Notes: generated from the letters alone by a model not told the origin. DNA of 27,422 nt from Sulfurovum sp. (GCA_026985755.1 JALSPX010000241.1:1-27422), one strand, 5' to 3'. Numbered from the stretch's first letter, positions 1-7,731 are shown. Program-made: numbers and translations.

Positions 1-309
1 GGTATAGTCTCCAAAATATTTACTACCAACCACGCCTATAGTATCAAATCGGATAAAGATCTAGAAGTGATGGTGCATATAGGACTAGAAACTGTTGCCC
101 TAGAGGGCAGAGGATTTACCCGTATTGCCCAAGAGGGACAAAGCGTCAAAGCGGGTGATGTCATTATCAAGGTAGATTTAGCTTATATTCGTGAACATGC
201 AAAAGATATCGTGACACCCATTATCATCTCTGAAGAGAGCGATGTTAAAGAGATAGAGACAAAAACAGGCAGTGTTAAGAACCAAGATAAAATTATGGAG
301 ATACGATAA
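1..309 (+). CDS. crr: PTS glucose-family EIIA domain, C-terminal part (5' end outside the window)
   Basis: This is the C-terminal 102 residues of a glucose-family (Crr-like) IIA phosphocarrier, open in frame from the first base of the window. IIA takes a phosphoryl group from HPr and passes it to the IIB domain of a sugar permease in the cytoplasm. The two active-site histidines are visible: His11 of the fragment in NHAYSI and His26 in VHIGLETV, 15 residues apart as in E. coli IIA-Glc (His75/His90). The GxGF segment and the TPVVIS-like tail (TPIIIS) also match. The likely partners are the HPr-EI fusion and IICB permease on the opposite strand at 3.3-6.5 kb; that permease has no IIA domain, so this protein could supply it. 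Whether it is stand-alone or the end of a larger fusion cannot be seen. The stop codon overlaps the next start (TAATG). Confidence 0.88.
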   Translation, partial: GIVSKIFTTNHAYSIKSDKDLEVMVHIGLETVALEGRGFTRIAQEGQSVKAGDVIIKVDLAYIREHAKDIVTPIIISEESDVKEIETKTGSVKNQDKIMEIR

Positions 310-401
310 TGCCTCAAAGTGATAATATCTATTATTATATTATTTATGCAATCATTTTGGTGATATTTTTTATGGTTTTGAAGTCTCCTAAAAAGAAATA
401 A
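309..401 (+). CDS. putative 30-aa single-helix membrane microprotein
   Basis: An ATG overlaps the stop of the IIA gene (TAATG), giving a 30-codon frame ending TAA. The product is MPQSDN, a run of about 18 hydrophobic or aromatic residues (YYYIIYAIILVIFFMVL), then the basic tail KSPKKK. This fits one membrane helix with the positive end in the cytoplasm. The one-base overlap suggests translational coupling to IIA. No family is recognised. It resembles the short CcoQ-like or toxin-like membrane peptides in general form only. AT-rich DNA easily yields short hydrophobic frames, so this is only a candidate. Confidence 0.4.
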   Translation: MPQSDNIYYYIIYAIILVIFFMVLKSPKKK

Positions 402-480
402 ATATATTTTTTATATCATGCAGCTAAAGAGAAAAGGTATGCAATGTGTGAGAGGTAATACTTTTTTAATGCTACTTTTG

Positions 481-486
481 TATACT
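481..486 (+). promoter_or_regulatory. candidate -10 box (TATACT) for the response regulator gene
   Basis: TATACT lies exactly seven bases before the ATG at 494, downstream of a T-rich stretch (about 461-479) of the kind found upstream of Campylobacterota housekeeping promoters. Transcription would start within a base or so of the ATG, so the mRNA would be leaderless or nearly so. No clear -35 box and no good Shine-Dalgarno site are visible. Confidence 0.4.
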
Positions 487-493
487 ATGGGTT

Positions 494-1126
494 ATGATGA
501 AAATACTATTACTTGAAGATGACCGGATATTGAGTGAAAGCCTAAAAGAATTTTTAGAGCTCGAAGGATATGGTGTAGATGTTGCATACAGAGGAGCAGA
601 GGTTTTTGATTTAACCTTTTCTGGTACATATGATCTCTATATATTAGATATCAATGTGCCAGATGTTGATGGTTTTGATGTGTTGTCTGCACTAAAAGAA
701 TCAGGTGATGAGACACCTGCTATTTATATTACTGCATTGACAGATATTAACTCTATAGCAAGAGGATTTGAAATAGGAGCAGATGATTATATTAAAAAGC
801 CTTTTGATCCTGAAGAGCTAGTGGTGCGGATAAAAAATAAGTATGTCCATACAAAATTCATACGTATAGGAGATCTTGTATATAATCCTATGACAGAAGT
901 TTTACAAAGAGATGGACAGACAATTGGGCTAGGAGAAATTCAACAAAAGTTATTTCATGAATTGGCTACAAAGCATGATCAAATTGTAGAAAGTTATGTA
1001 CTTATGGAGATGCTTGGACAGAAAAATCTTAATGCTTTACGTGTAAATATAGCCAAATTAAAATATAAATTGGGGATAGAAATCAAAAATGTACGGTCTC
1101 AGGGGTATATGATTGAAAGCGTATGA
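494..1126 (+). CDS. OmpR-type two-component response regulator
   Basis: A 210-residue response regulator. Residues 1-120 form a receiver domain: acidic pair Asp9/Asp10, phospho-acceptor Asp52 in ILDINVPDVDGF, Thr80 in YITAL and Lys102 in KKPF. Residues about 125-210 form a winged-helix DNA-binding domain of the OmpR/PhoB type, ending in the family signature region around KLKYKLG and VRSQGYMI. It should bind DNA when phosphorylated by the kinase encoded directly downstream, whose TTG start lies inside this gene's last codons. The start could be ATG 494 or the adjacent ATG 497. No target regulon can be read from the sequence; the neighbouring PTS and lipoprotein genes are possible but unproven targets. 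Confidence 0.9.
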   Translation: MMKILLLEDDRILSESLKEFLELEGYGVDVAYRGAEVFDLTFSGTYDLYILDINVPDVDGFDVLSALKESGDETPAIYITALTDINSIARGFEIGADDYIKKPFDPEELVVRIKNKYVHTKFIRIGDLVYNPMTEVLQRDGQTIGLGEIQQKLFHELATKHDQIVESYVLMEMLGQKNLNALRVNIAKLKYKLGIEIKNVRSQGYMIESV

Positions 1127-2162
1127 AATTGAGTCCTTTGTAAAAAGTTTTTTAATCTTTTTTATTTTATTAGAGGTATTGTTGGCGATAAATTTTTGGA
1201 ATGAGTATCAGGTACAAAAAATTGAAATTGAAGATAAAATTCATATTGAGATGAAATTATGTGCTTTTACGATTCAATGTGAAGGGCTCACAACCGATTT
1301 TGTGGATAAAGCAAAAGATAAAGAAGAAAATATTCTCTATAAAGATGGAGACTTTTATGCCTACTTTAAAGTACCTACTTCTCAAAAATATCTTATGAAA
1401 GTCGTTTATCCTCAAAAAAAATACCTAAAAAATATAGCGAAGTTAGAAAAAAAGCTCTATAGAAAATTTTGGCTCTATTCTATTTTTGGGGCACTTGTAT
1501 CCTTTTTGTTTTCTATCTATGCACTCTTGCCTCTTCAGCGTGCATTGAGACTCAATGAAGAGTTTGTTAAAGATATATTACATGATTTTAATACACCTAT
1601 CTCTTCAATGCTAATTAACCTAAAGATTTTTAAAAGAGAAATTGGAGATAATTCAAAAATACAGAGGCTGGAGAACAATATACAAACCATTCTCTCTTTG
1701 CAAGATAATTTGCGTATTTTTATAAAAGGTATACCTACGCAATCTGAAACTTTTTCTCTTAAAAAATTGTTAGAGAGCAGAATAGATTATTTTAATGCAC
1801 TCTATCCAGATGTTACCTATGCAATATCGATGGATGAGATCAATGTAAAAACAAATAAAGATGCTTTTACCCGTATATTGGATAATCTTTTATCCAATGC
1901 AGGGAAATACAATATAGCAAATGGTGAGGTGTCGATTGTATTCCAAGATAAAACTTTGGCTATTAATGACACAGGCAAAGGCATTAAAAAAATTGAAAAA
2001 GTATTTGATAGATACTATAAAGAGCAAGATAGAGGTATTGGTATAGGTTTGCATATTGTGAAAAAATTATGTGATGAATTGATGGTACCTATCCATATTC
2101 AAAGTAAAGAAAAAGTGGGTACCAGCATAGGATTAAATCTTATACATATTTTAGAGAGTTAA
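1113..2162 (+). CDS. membrane sensor histidine kinase (TTG start)
   Basis: A 349-residue sensor kinase partner of the preceding regulator. Helices at about 11-28 and 119-139 enclose a periplasmic sensor region of about 90 residues. The H-box is at His157 (LHDFNTP), only about 18 residues after the second helix, so there is no full HAMP domain. The ATPase domain has an N-box (DNLLSNAGKYN, 257-267), G1 (NDTGKG, 285-290), an F-box (VFDRYY) and G2 (GIGIGL, 308-313). The start is TTG at 1113: an in-frame TGA lies immediately upstream, the next in-frame ATG would delete the first helix, and AGGGG at 1101-1105 is correctly placed. The gene overlaps the regulator by 14 bases, which indicates coupled translation. 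The stimulus is unknown. Its 3' end overlaps the convergent lipoprotein gene by four bases. Confidence 0.9.
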   Translation: MKAYEIESFVKSFLIFFILLEVLLAINFWNEYQVQKIEIEDKIHIEMKLCAFTIQCEGLTTDFVDKAKDKEENILYKDGDFYAYFKVPTSQKYLMKVVYPQKKYLKNIAKLEKKLYRKFWLYSIFGALVSFLFSIYALLPLQRALRLNEEFVKDILHDFNTPISSMLINLKIFKREIGDNSKIQRLENNIQTILSLQDNLRIFIKGIPTQSETFSLKKLLESRIDYFNALYPDVTYAISMDEINVKTNKDAFTRILDNLLSNAGKYNIANGEVSIVFQDKTLAINDTGKGIKKIEKVFDRYYKEQDRGIGIGLHIVKKLCDELMVPIHIQSKEKVGTSIGLNLIHILES

Positions 2163-3244
2163 TTCTCTTTTTGTTTTTCTTTCATTAGTAGCATGATACG
2201 TGCCTTATATTGAGGTTTTTTATTGACTTTATAGGCTGCTATTAATTCTTCTAATGTTCCCTCGTTCAAAAGTTTTTCTTCTTTTAGACGTTGTATTCTT
2301 AAAGTGAGGGTTGTATATTGACTATAAGAGAGTGCGTTTTTTGTTGTTTGGTTTGCAATGTATGCGGAAAGTTCATCTAATGATGCATTAGATAAATAAT
2401 AATAATATGATTTTGTATTTGTATTTGTATTTGTATTTGTATTTGATGCAGAGATATTATTATCGAGTATTTTGGCACGTGGCATATCGCGTATAGGTTT
2501 TGTATTTTTCACTAGAGGTGTGATATGTGATGTTGTTTTGTTTAAGATGGGTTTTGTTTTTTTACGAGTCGGTTTGTTTCTCTTCTTGGTAGAGTTTTCT
2601 TCTTTTTTTACCTTATCTATATGAAGTTTTTCACCAATCATTTCTAATTGATGTATTTTTGATTTTGATTGTGTGTGTTTTTTATAATAGCTATAATAAT
2701 ATCGGATAAGTGATTTTGGAAGATTGGTCTGAATGTGCTTAACATAGTCCGGATTGTAGGTTTTGATAGCTTTTTTATAGCGTGCTTGCAGACGGCTATA
2801 ATCTTTTACTTCAACAAGAAGGGTTTTAACACCTTTGTAACGTTTATGAGAGACTGAGGTAATATATCCAACATCTGCAACACTTTTAATAGGCCTATAG
2901 CCTTTTAATGCAAAGCTTTTAAGTACTTCTTCCTGTGAATATGTTTTTTGGGTACGTATAATATAGGGTTTTTGCTCAGGTTGAGACATATCGTAGAGTA
3001 TATATCGGTCTTTATAATGCAAAAGAATTCCTAGATGATTTTTTTGAGGGTTATGTAGGAAAATATATTTTTTATTTTCTATCTCCTGGAGATCCATTCT
3101 AGCAAAATATGCTCTATGGTGTTTAAAATAGGGAGCATATTTGACGACTGTGACTTGATTAATCTCGGCAGTTAAAAAAGGTCTATTGTAGTTACACCCA
3201 TGAAACAACAGTACTAATAATAAAAGAAGAAACGTTTTTAACAT
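2159..3244 (-). CDS. unidentified lipoprotein with an Asn-Thr repeat
   Basis: A 361-residue protein of no recognised family. It starts with a hydrophobic signal peptide and lipobox (LLFHGC, modified Cys17), so it should be anchored in a membrane outside the cytoplasm. Residues 20-205 look folded (many Tyr, Lys and His). Residues about 210-265 are Lys/Thr/Asn-rich and probably disordered. Residues 268-277 are five Asn-Thr pairs encoded by a hexanucleotide tandem repeat. The C-terminal 80 residues look helical. A promoter-like TATAAT lies upstream and an AGGGT Shine-Dalgarno site precedes the ATG. It is downstream of the PTS permease in the same direction but has its own promoter signal. Function unknown. 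Confidence 0.75.
   Translation of the reverse strand: MLKTFLLLLLVLLFHGCNYNRPFLTAEINQVTVVKYAPYFKHHRAYFARMDLQEIENKKYIFLHNPQKNHLGILLHYKDRYILYDMSQPEQKPYIIRTQKTYSQEEVLKSFALKGYRPIKSVADVGYITSVSHKRYKGVKTLLVEVKDYSRLQARYKKAIKTYNPDYVKHIQTNLPKSLIRYYYSYYKKHTQSKSKIHQLEMIGEKLHIDKVKKEENSTKKRNKPTRKKTKPILNKTTSHITPLVKNTKPIRDMPRAKILDNNISASNTNTNTNTNTKSYYYYLSNASLDELSAYIANQTTKNALSYSQYTTLTLRIQRLKEEKLLNEGTLEELIAAYKVNKKPQYKARIMLLMKEKQKEN
2412..2446. repeat. hexanucleotide tandem repeat (TTTGTA)5 plus a partial unit
   Basis: Five exact TTTGTA copies at 2412-2441, followed by TTTGA. The repeat lies inside the lipoprotein gene and encodes Asn-Thr dipeptides on the minus strand. Because the unit is six bases, gain or loss of copies would change linker length without breaking the frame. 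Confidence 0.9.
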
Positions 3245-3269
3245 GATTAGTCTACCCTAGTTTTTTAAA

Positions 3270-3275
3270 ATTATA
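3270..3275 (-). promoter_or_regulatory. candidate -10 box (TATAAT) for the lipoprotein gene
   Basis: On the minus strand a perfect TATAAT lies 25 bases before the ATG, which allows a leader of about 20 bases containing the AGGGT ribosome site. The hairpin at 3279-3305 occupies the place of the -35 element. Confidence 0.5.
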
Positions 3276-3278
3276 GTA

Positions 3279-3305
3279 TAGCCATAATCTATTAATGTAT
3301 GGCTA
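3279..3305 (-). terminator. hairpin after the IICB gene, possible weak terminator
   Basis: TAGCCATA and TATGGCTA form a perfect 8-bp stem around an 11-base loop, 14 bases beyond the IICB stop codon. Reading on the minus strand it is followed by an AT-rich stretch but no clean T-run, so it may be a weak terminator or an operator near the lipoprotein promoter. Confidence 0.35.
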
Positions 3306-3318
3306 ATGAATCAAAGTA

Positions 3319-4704
3319 TTATTGCATTAAATATGATTTAATCTGTTCAGAAATTTGTTCTGCTTTGGTACCTAAAATGATTTGAATTGTATGCTTATCG
3401 GGTCGTATGACGCCTTTAGCACCAAGGTGTAAAAAATCTACATCTTTTAGTTGGTCACTTCGTTTGACTTTCATACGAAGTCTAGTGATACATGCATCGG
3501 TTTCGATAATGTTTTCTTCTCCTCCCAGCGCTTTTATAAACGCTTCAATATCACTATTTTCAGTGTGACCTTTAAGATTTTTATCTTCATTATCAAAAAT
3601 TTTTAGTTTAAATAGCTTGATGATGTAGTAGCTAACAAGAAAATAGACAAGTCCAAAAAAGAGACCTAAAGGAATGAGTAATTCAGGGTTGGTAGCAAGC
3701 TTGTAATTGATAAGATAATCAATAAGTCCAGCCGAAAATCCAAAACCTGCGTGGATATTTAACATTTGAGCTGCTGCCAAAGCTAGACCTGTTAAAAGGG
3801 CATGAACTAAAAAGAGTAAGGGAGCAACAAATAAGAATAAAAACTCTAATGGTTCTGTAATACCTGTCAGAAAAGAAGTAAAGGCAACGCCTGTCAGTAT
3901 GGCACCCACACGTTTGCGTGAAGACTTGGGTGTGTTGAGGTAGATAGCATATGCCATCGCAGGCAGTCCAAACATCATTACCACATAAAAACCAGACATA
4001 TATACGCCTGCAGTTTTGTCTCCTGCAAAGAAACGGTGCAAGTCACCATTGGCTATAACTTCCACACCATCTTTAAGATGTGTATATTCACCCAGTTGAA
4101 ACCAAAATACGGAATTGAGGATGTGATGTAAGCCTAAGGGGATGAGTAGTCTATTTAGTACACCATAGATAAATGTGCCTATTTCACCCAGTCCTATGAT
4201 AGCATTTGAAAAGGCATCTATGCCCGCTTGAGCAAAGTGCCAAAAATATCCTGCTGATACGCCCACAGCTATGGCAGCTATAGCAGTGATAATAGGCACG
4301 AATCTTTTACCCCCAAAAAATCCTAAAAATTCAGGGAGTTTAATCGTATGAAAACGGTTGTAGAGTGAGCCTGCCAGTACCCCCATGATAATACCTACAA
4401 AGACTCCCATATTGACATCTTTGTCAATACTGATGTAAACGGCTTTGGCAATGAGTACCCCTATAGCACCAGAGAGTGCTGCTGCTCCATCATTGTTTTT
4501 GGCAAGCCCATAGGCGATACCGATACCAAAGAGTAGGTCAAGATTTGAGAAGATAGCATCTCCTGCAGATTTCATAATAGTGGCTATTTGTCCATCGATA
4601 AATGGGATGTCTCCAAAGCCTAAACGAAGCAATAGTGCTGCTACGGGCAAAACGGCAATAGGCGTCATTAACGCTTTTCCTATTTTTTGAAATAAATTAA
4701 ACAT
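3319..4704 (-). CDS. nagE: PTS IICB permease, GlcNAc/glucose family
   Basis: A 461-residue sugar permease of the PTS glucose/GlcNAc family, which imports a sugar with phosphorylation at the inner membrane. Residues 1-365 are the multi-helix IIC channel, with the N-terminal signature QKIGKALMTPIAVLPVAALL, the GLHHILNSVFWFQLG segment, the GITEPLEFLF motif and HAGFGFSAG. Residues about 388-461 are the IIB domain, with phospho-cysteine Cys405 in DACITRLR. There is no fused IIA as in E. coli NagE, so IIA must come in trans. The N-terminal half most resembles GlcNAc permeases (NagE), but glucose cannot be excluded. AAGGAG lies nine bases before the ATG. The start overlaps the end of the HPr-EI gene by eight bases, so the two form an operon. 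Confidence 0.9.
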   Translation of the reverse strand: MFNLFQKIGKALMTPIAVLPVAALLLRLGFGDIPFIDGQIATIMKSAGDAIFSNLDLLFGIGIAYGLAKNNDGAAALSGAIGVLIAKAVYISIDKDVNMGVFVGIIMGVLAGSLYNRFHTIKLPEFLGFFGGKRFVPIITAIAAIAVGVSAGYFWHFAQAGIDAFSNAIIGLGEIGTFIYGVLNRLLIPLGLHHILNSVFWFQLGEYTHLKDGVEVIANGDLHRFFAGDKTAGVYMSGFYVVMMFGLPAMAYAIYLNTPKSSRKRVGAILTGVAFTSFLTGITEPLEFLFLFVAPLLFLVHALLTGLALAAAQMLNIHAGFGFSAGLIDYLINYKLATNPELLIPLGLFFGLVYFLVSYYIIKLFKLKIFDNEDKNLKGHTENSDIEAFIKALGGEENIIETDACITRLRMKVKRSDQLKDVDFLHLGAKGVIRPDKHTIQIILGTKAEQISEQIKSYLMQ

Positions 4705-6523
4705 AACGTATGGTCTCCTTGGTTTGTGCTATACTTTTGGGGTTTACAGAAAGGGTGGTGAGTCCTAAATGAATGAGTTTCTCTATAGCCTCCGTATTGG
4801 AAGCTAGTTCTCCACAGATACTTACAGGCTTAGTGGCATGATTAAGTATATGCGTGATGGCATCAAAGACGACACTACTTGTTTCATCTATTTTCAGGCT
4901 CGGATGTGTTCTTTCTGTAGCAAATAAATACTGTGTTAAATCATTGGTACCGATAGAATAAAAATCAACTACTTTATTCAATGTCTGGAGTAAAAAAAGA
5001 ACTGAGGGCACTTCTATCATAATACCAAACTCTATATGACTTATGTCGACATTGTGTTCTTGTGCTACTTCTTGGGCAAATATTTTTGCTTTATTAAACT
5101 CTTCTACTGTCGAGACCATAGGAAACATCACTTTTACTTTTCTACCCTGTGCAGCGATAAAAATAGCATGCAATTGCTCTGCAAGTATCTCAGGGTGTGT
5201 TCTAAAGAGACGTACACCACGTACACCCAAAAATGGGTTGTCTTCCAAAGGAATGTTGATGTAGGGTAGAGCTTTGTCTCCACCTACATCAAGTGTACGT
5301 ACGGTGACATCCTCAAAGGTGTTAAAAATTTCTGTATAGGCTTTGGTTTGTGTCTCCAATGTAGGTTTTACAGACTTAAACAAAAACTCAGAACGTAAAA
5401 GCCCGATGCCTTCTGCCCCTTCTTCTTTGGCTACTTTGGCAGAAAGGACATCGCCCACATTGGCATAGACTTTGATGGTTTTGCCTTGTGTTGTCTGTGC
5501 AGACTCAAAACGTTTTGAGGCAGAGTGTGCTTTGTCTTTTTTATTTTGTTCTTGTGATACTTTTGCTTTTTGCATATCGTCACTGCTTGGGTGAAGTACC
5601 ACGACCCCTGCGACACTATCTAAAATGATGTCTGAGCTTAGAGGTATCTGTGAAGTGTCTGCTATGAGTGAAGGGATGCCAGAAGCACGCAGTAGTATGG
5701 CAGTATGTGAGTTGATGGAAGTCTCTTTGAGTACCACACCTTGCACTTGTGTACTTGAAAGCAATGCTATCTCACTAGGGAGTAAATCATCTGCTAGAAG
5801 TATAAAGTTCTCTTCAGGGAAAAGTATTTTCACCTCTAACCCTAAAGCCGTTTTTACTTGTTGCAATACGTCTTGATAGTCTGTTATCTTGGCTGAAAGT
5901 GTTGTGCCTTGAAGTTTGCTAGATTCTTTTTCTATTAAAATTTCTAAATCCTCAAGAGAGTCACACTTTTCAGCCAAAGCAGAGAGTAGTTCTTTTTGTG
6001 CCAAATAGATGTCTGCGTTGTTACTCTCTTTTTGGGCACTGTACGTCTCTTCTAAAGTTTTTATGGTCTGTTGCATAGCATCTTTAAACGCAAGCGAGTT
6101 CTCATGCTGTAGTGTCTCAGTTTTATATACACTCGCAGGAGCGATAGCCACACCCTTGGTGATGATGTCTCCCTCTAAAGTTTCACCTTCATAGTGTGTA
6201 TGTTCTTTTGTTATGGTGGTCACTTCCACATCATCTTGCATGAGCATTTCAAACAGTGTTTGTAGTGCAGTTAACGCTTTTTGTGCCTCTTTACCTCGAG
6301 TGGTAACTGTAAAGCTATCGTTCTTGTCTAAAGAGAGCGAAAGTAGGGCATTTACTTTTTTAGCATCTACCGTATTACCATCAAAAGAAGCTGTCACATC
6401 ACAAGAAAATGACTTAGCCAAAGTAGTAAAACGTGCCACAGGTCTAAGGTGAAAGCCATTGGATGAGGTGACTTTGAGTTGTGTTGATAGTGGTTTGGAA
6501 AATAGGTTTTTTAAAAGTTTCAT
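4697..6523 (-). CDS. HPr-Enzyme I fusion phosphotransferase
   Basis: A cytoplasmic fusion of the two general PTS proteins, 608 residues from ATG 6523. EI autophosphorylates from phosphoenolpyruvate and passes phosphate to HPr. HPr is residues about 14-100, with active His25 in GFHLRPVARF. The usual regulatory Ser46 position appears to be Val (AKKVNALL), so HPr-kinase control is unlikely. EI follows: the DIITKGVAIAPA entry, phospho-His273 in NSHTAILLRASGIPS, the PEP-binding barrel with GIGLLRSEFLF and DVGGDKALPY, and catalytic Cys570 in SICGELAS. A GTG at 6559 would add 12 residues and has AGGAAG upstream. I prefer ATG 6523 because HPr homology starts after it and a TATACT box precedes it. Order HPr-EI with no IIA at the front distinguishes it from the IIA-HPr-EI fusion of some proteobacteria. 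Confidence 0.9.
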   Translation of the reverse strand: MKLLKNLFSKPLSTQLKVTSSNGFHLRPVARFTTLAKSFSCDVTASFDGNTVDAKKVNALLSLSLDKNDSFTVTTRGKEAQKALTALQTLFEMLMQDDVEVTTITKEHTHYEGETLEGDIITKGVAIAPASVYKTETLQHENSLAFKDAMQQTIKTLEETYSAQKESNNADIYLAQKELLSALAEKCDSLEDLEILIEKESSKLQGTTLSAKITDYQDVLQQVKTALGLEVKILFPEENFILLADDLLPSEIALLSSTQVQGVVLKETSINSHTAILLRASGIPSLIADTSQIPLSSDIILDSVAGVVVLHPSSDDMQKAKVSQEQNKKDKAHSASKRFESAQTTQGKTIKVYANVGDVLSAKVAKEEGAEGIGLLRSEFLFKSVKPTLETQTKAYTEIFNTFEDVTVRTLDVGGDKALPYINIPLEDNPFLGVRGVRLFRTHPEILAEQLHAIFIAAQGRKVKVMFPMVSTVEEFNKAKIFAQEVAQEHNVDISHIEFGIMIEVPSVLFLLQTLNKVVDFYSIGTNDLTQYLFATERTHPSLKIDETSSVVFDAITHILNHATKPVSICGELASNTEAIEKLIHLGLTTLSVNPKSIAQTKETIRYV

Positions 6524-6530
6524 AACAAGG

Positions 6531-6536
6531 AGTATA
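6531..6536 (-). promoter_or_regulatory. candidate extended -10 box (TGTTATACT) for HPr-EI
   Basis: On the minus strand, TATACT preceded by TGT (extended -10 form) stands seven bases before the ATG at 6523. This is the same spacing as at the response regulator gene. It predicts a leaderless mRNA, and no Shine-Dalgarno site precedes that ATG. If the GTG at 6559 is the true start, this match is coincidental. Confidence 0.38.
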
Positions 6537-6565
6537 ACAAAACTTTGGTTACCTCGCACTTCTTC

Positions 6566-6826
6566 CTAAAAAAACACTCCCAAAGGTAAAGCAACCCTCT
6601 CATATGTTTCATCACCAAAAGATGTCACTTCATTGCCTCCGTACAATACGATACCCACAACTTTTTTAGTAGATTTCTTCTGAAAATCTACAATATGTTT
6701 AAATGCATCTTTTTTCACACTATGAGAAGACTTCACCTCTATAGCAAAAATGGTATCACCTTTTTCCAAGATGAAATCTATCTTTTTTTTGTCATTGGTT
6801 CTGTAGTGGTGACGTAATGAAAAAAA
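6566..6826 (-). pseudogene. C-terminal remnant of a DUF4143-type ATPase
   Basis: The reading frame carries HHYRTNDKKKIDFILEKGD and then IFAIEVKSSHS. This matches the PD-(D/E)XK-like C-terminal domain of ATP-binding proteins with DUF4143 (pattern YRTxxGxEVDFIL...IEVKSS), and ends VTSFGDETYERVALPLGVFF as expected for the C-terminus. In frame, a stop codon lies at 6827-6829, so the AAA ATPase half is missing. The only starts are weak (a TTG at 6767-6769). Its upstream end overlaps, on the other strand, the start of the TPR-like gene. The simplest reading is a truncated relic left by a rearrangement at the PTS/accessory boundary. A short translated product is less likely. Confidence 0.65.
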
Positions 6827-7440
6827 TTAAAGGAGACATTGGATTTTATTCGCTGGAAGATTGGTGGATAGATGCTTTCAGTGAAGAAGAAAGGAAATAT
6901 ATATTATCTATCTATCGTCCTATGGGTGGGAATGATGAGTCTTTGATAGAAGGGGAACGAAAGAGGGAAAACTTTATAGTAGAACCACATAGCATAGTCC
7001 AATTCTTAGCTACATTGGCTTCATGGTTTCATAGAAAAGACGATAGACATATTGCACGTAAAATTTTAGACAAGGCATTAATTCTTGTAGATGAAAATAC
7101 AAAGGTATTGGATCTTCATTTTATGTATCAACATATAATTCAGATATATTATAAAGATAGAAATGTTCCTGAGTATTTTGATAAGGCTATTTGGGCATGC
7201 AAAAAACAAATAGAACTCTCAAAAAAATCTGCAAATGAATTTATCAGAGATCCATATAATAAGGATGGTTCGTTGCCGCGCCATATTGGATATGAGCAGT
7301 TAGCCATAATATTGGAGAAAGAAAAAAAATATGATGAAGCCATTCGTCTTTGTGAACAGGCAAAAAACGAGGGATGGAATGGGGATTGGGATAAACGCAT
7401 TGGAAGATGTAAAAAAAAGAAAGTAAATAGAGCATTTTAA
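6817..7440 (+). CDS. unrecognised protein with a C-terminal TPR-like repeat
   Basis: A 207-residue, probably cytoplasmic protein of unknown function. No signal peptide or membrane helix is visible. The N-terminal 60 residues (DWWIDAFSEEERKYI...) resemble the start of several uncharacterised bacterial proteins, but I cannot name a family. Residues about 75-200 are helical pairs. The last of these, GYEQLAIILEKEKKYDEAIR then LCEQAKNEGW, has the spacing of a tetratricopeptide repeat. The C-terminus is basic (CKKKKVNRAF). Only a weak ribosome site (GGTGA) precedes the ATG. It stands alone between a pseudogene remnant and a gene-free stretch, in an accessory setting. Confidence 0.65.
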   Translation: MKKIKGDIGFYSLEDWWIDAFSEEERKYILSIYRPMGGNDESLIEGERKRENFIVEPHSIVQFLATLASWFHRKDDRHIARKILDKALILVDENTKVLDLHFMYQHIIQIYYKDRNVPEYFDKAIWACKKQIELSKKSANEFIRDPYNKDGSLPRHIGYEQLAIILEKEKKYDEAIRLCEQAKNEGWNGDWDKRIGRCKKKKVNRAF

Positions 7441-7483
7441 AGAATGCCCATTATGTAAACCAGCAAATGCCGTGCTACTCGGA

Positions 7484-7520
7484 CGTTTAAGTTTCGCAGC
7501 GTTTTTACGAAGCTTAAACG
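7484..7520 (+). repeat. 13-bp inverted repeat (hairpin)
   Basis: CGTTTAAGTTTCG (7484-7496) pairs with CGAAGCTTAAACG (7508-7520) around an 11-base loop. The one non-Watson-Crick pair is a G-U wobble in plus-strand RNA. It lies 44 bases after the TPR-like gene. There is no T-run after it, so it is not a classical terminator. Confidence 0.65.
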
Positions 7521-7689
7521 GTTTGAGAGAAGCCCTTGTTTACGGGGTTTGTGTGTTTAAGGTTGGTAATTTAGAAAAGTTTTCTTAAAGCATTTGACAA
7601 AAAATCTAACTCGTTTCCAGTCCTCTAGCGGGATGCATAACCTCATCCAACAAAAAGTAACAATTTACACACATAAATAATCTCGTACT

Positions 7690-7713
7690 GCTCCACCTCG
7701 GGAGAGGAGGAGC
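7690..7713. repeat. GC-rich 10-bp inverted repeat
   Basis: GCTCCACCTC (7690-7699) and GAGGAGGAGC (7704-7713) pair around GGGA with a single A-A mismatch. It is markedly GC-rich for this AT-rich region and sits just upstream of the toxin-antitoxin promoter. No T-run follows on either strand. Confidence 0.55.
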
Positions 7714-7731
7714 AAGAGGTGCTGGTAGCAT

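Noticed and set aside
2412..2446. Phase-variation (on/off) contingency locus
   Set aside because: The unit is six bases, a multiple of three, so slippage would not shift the frame.
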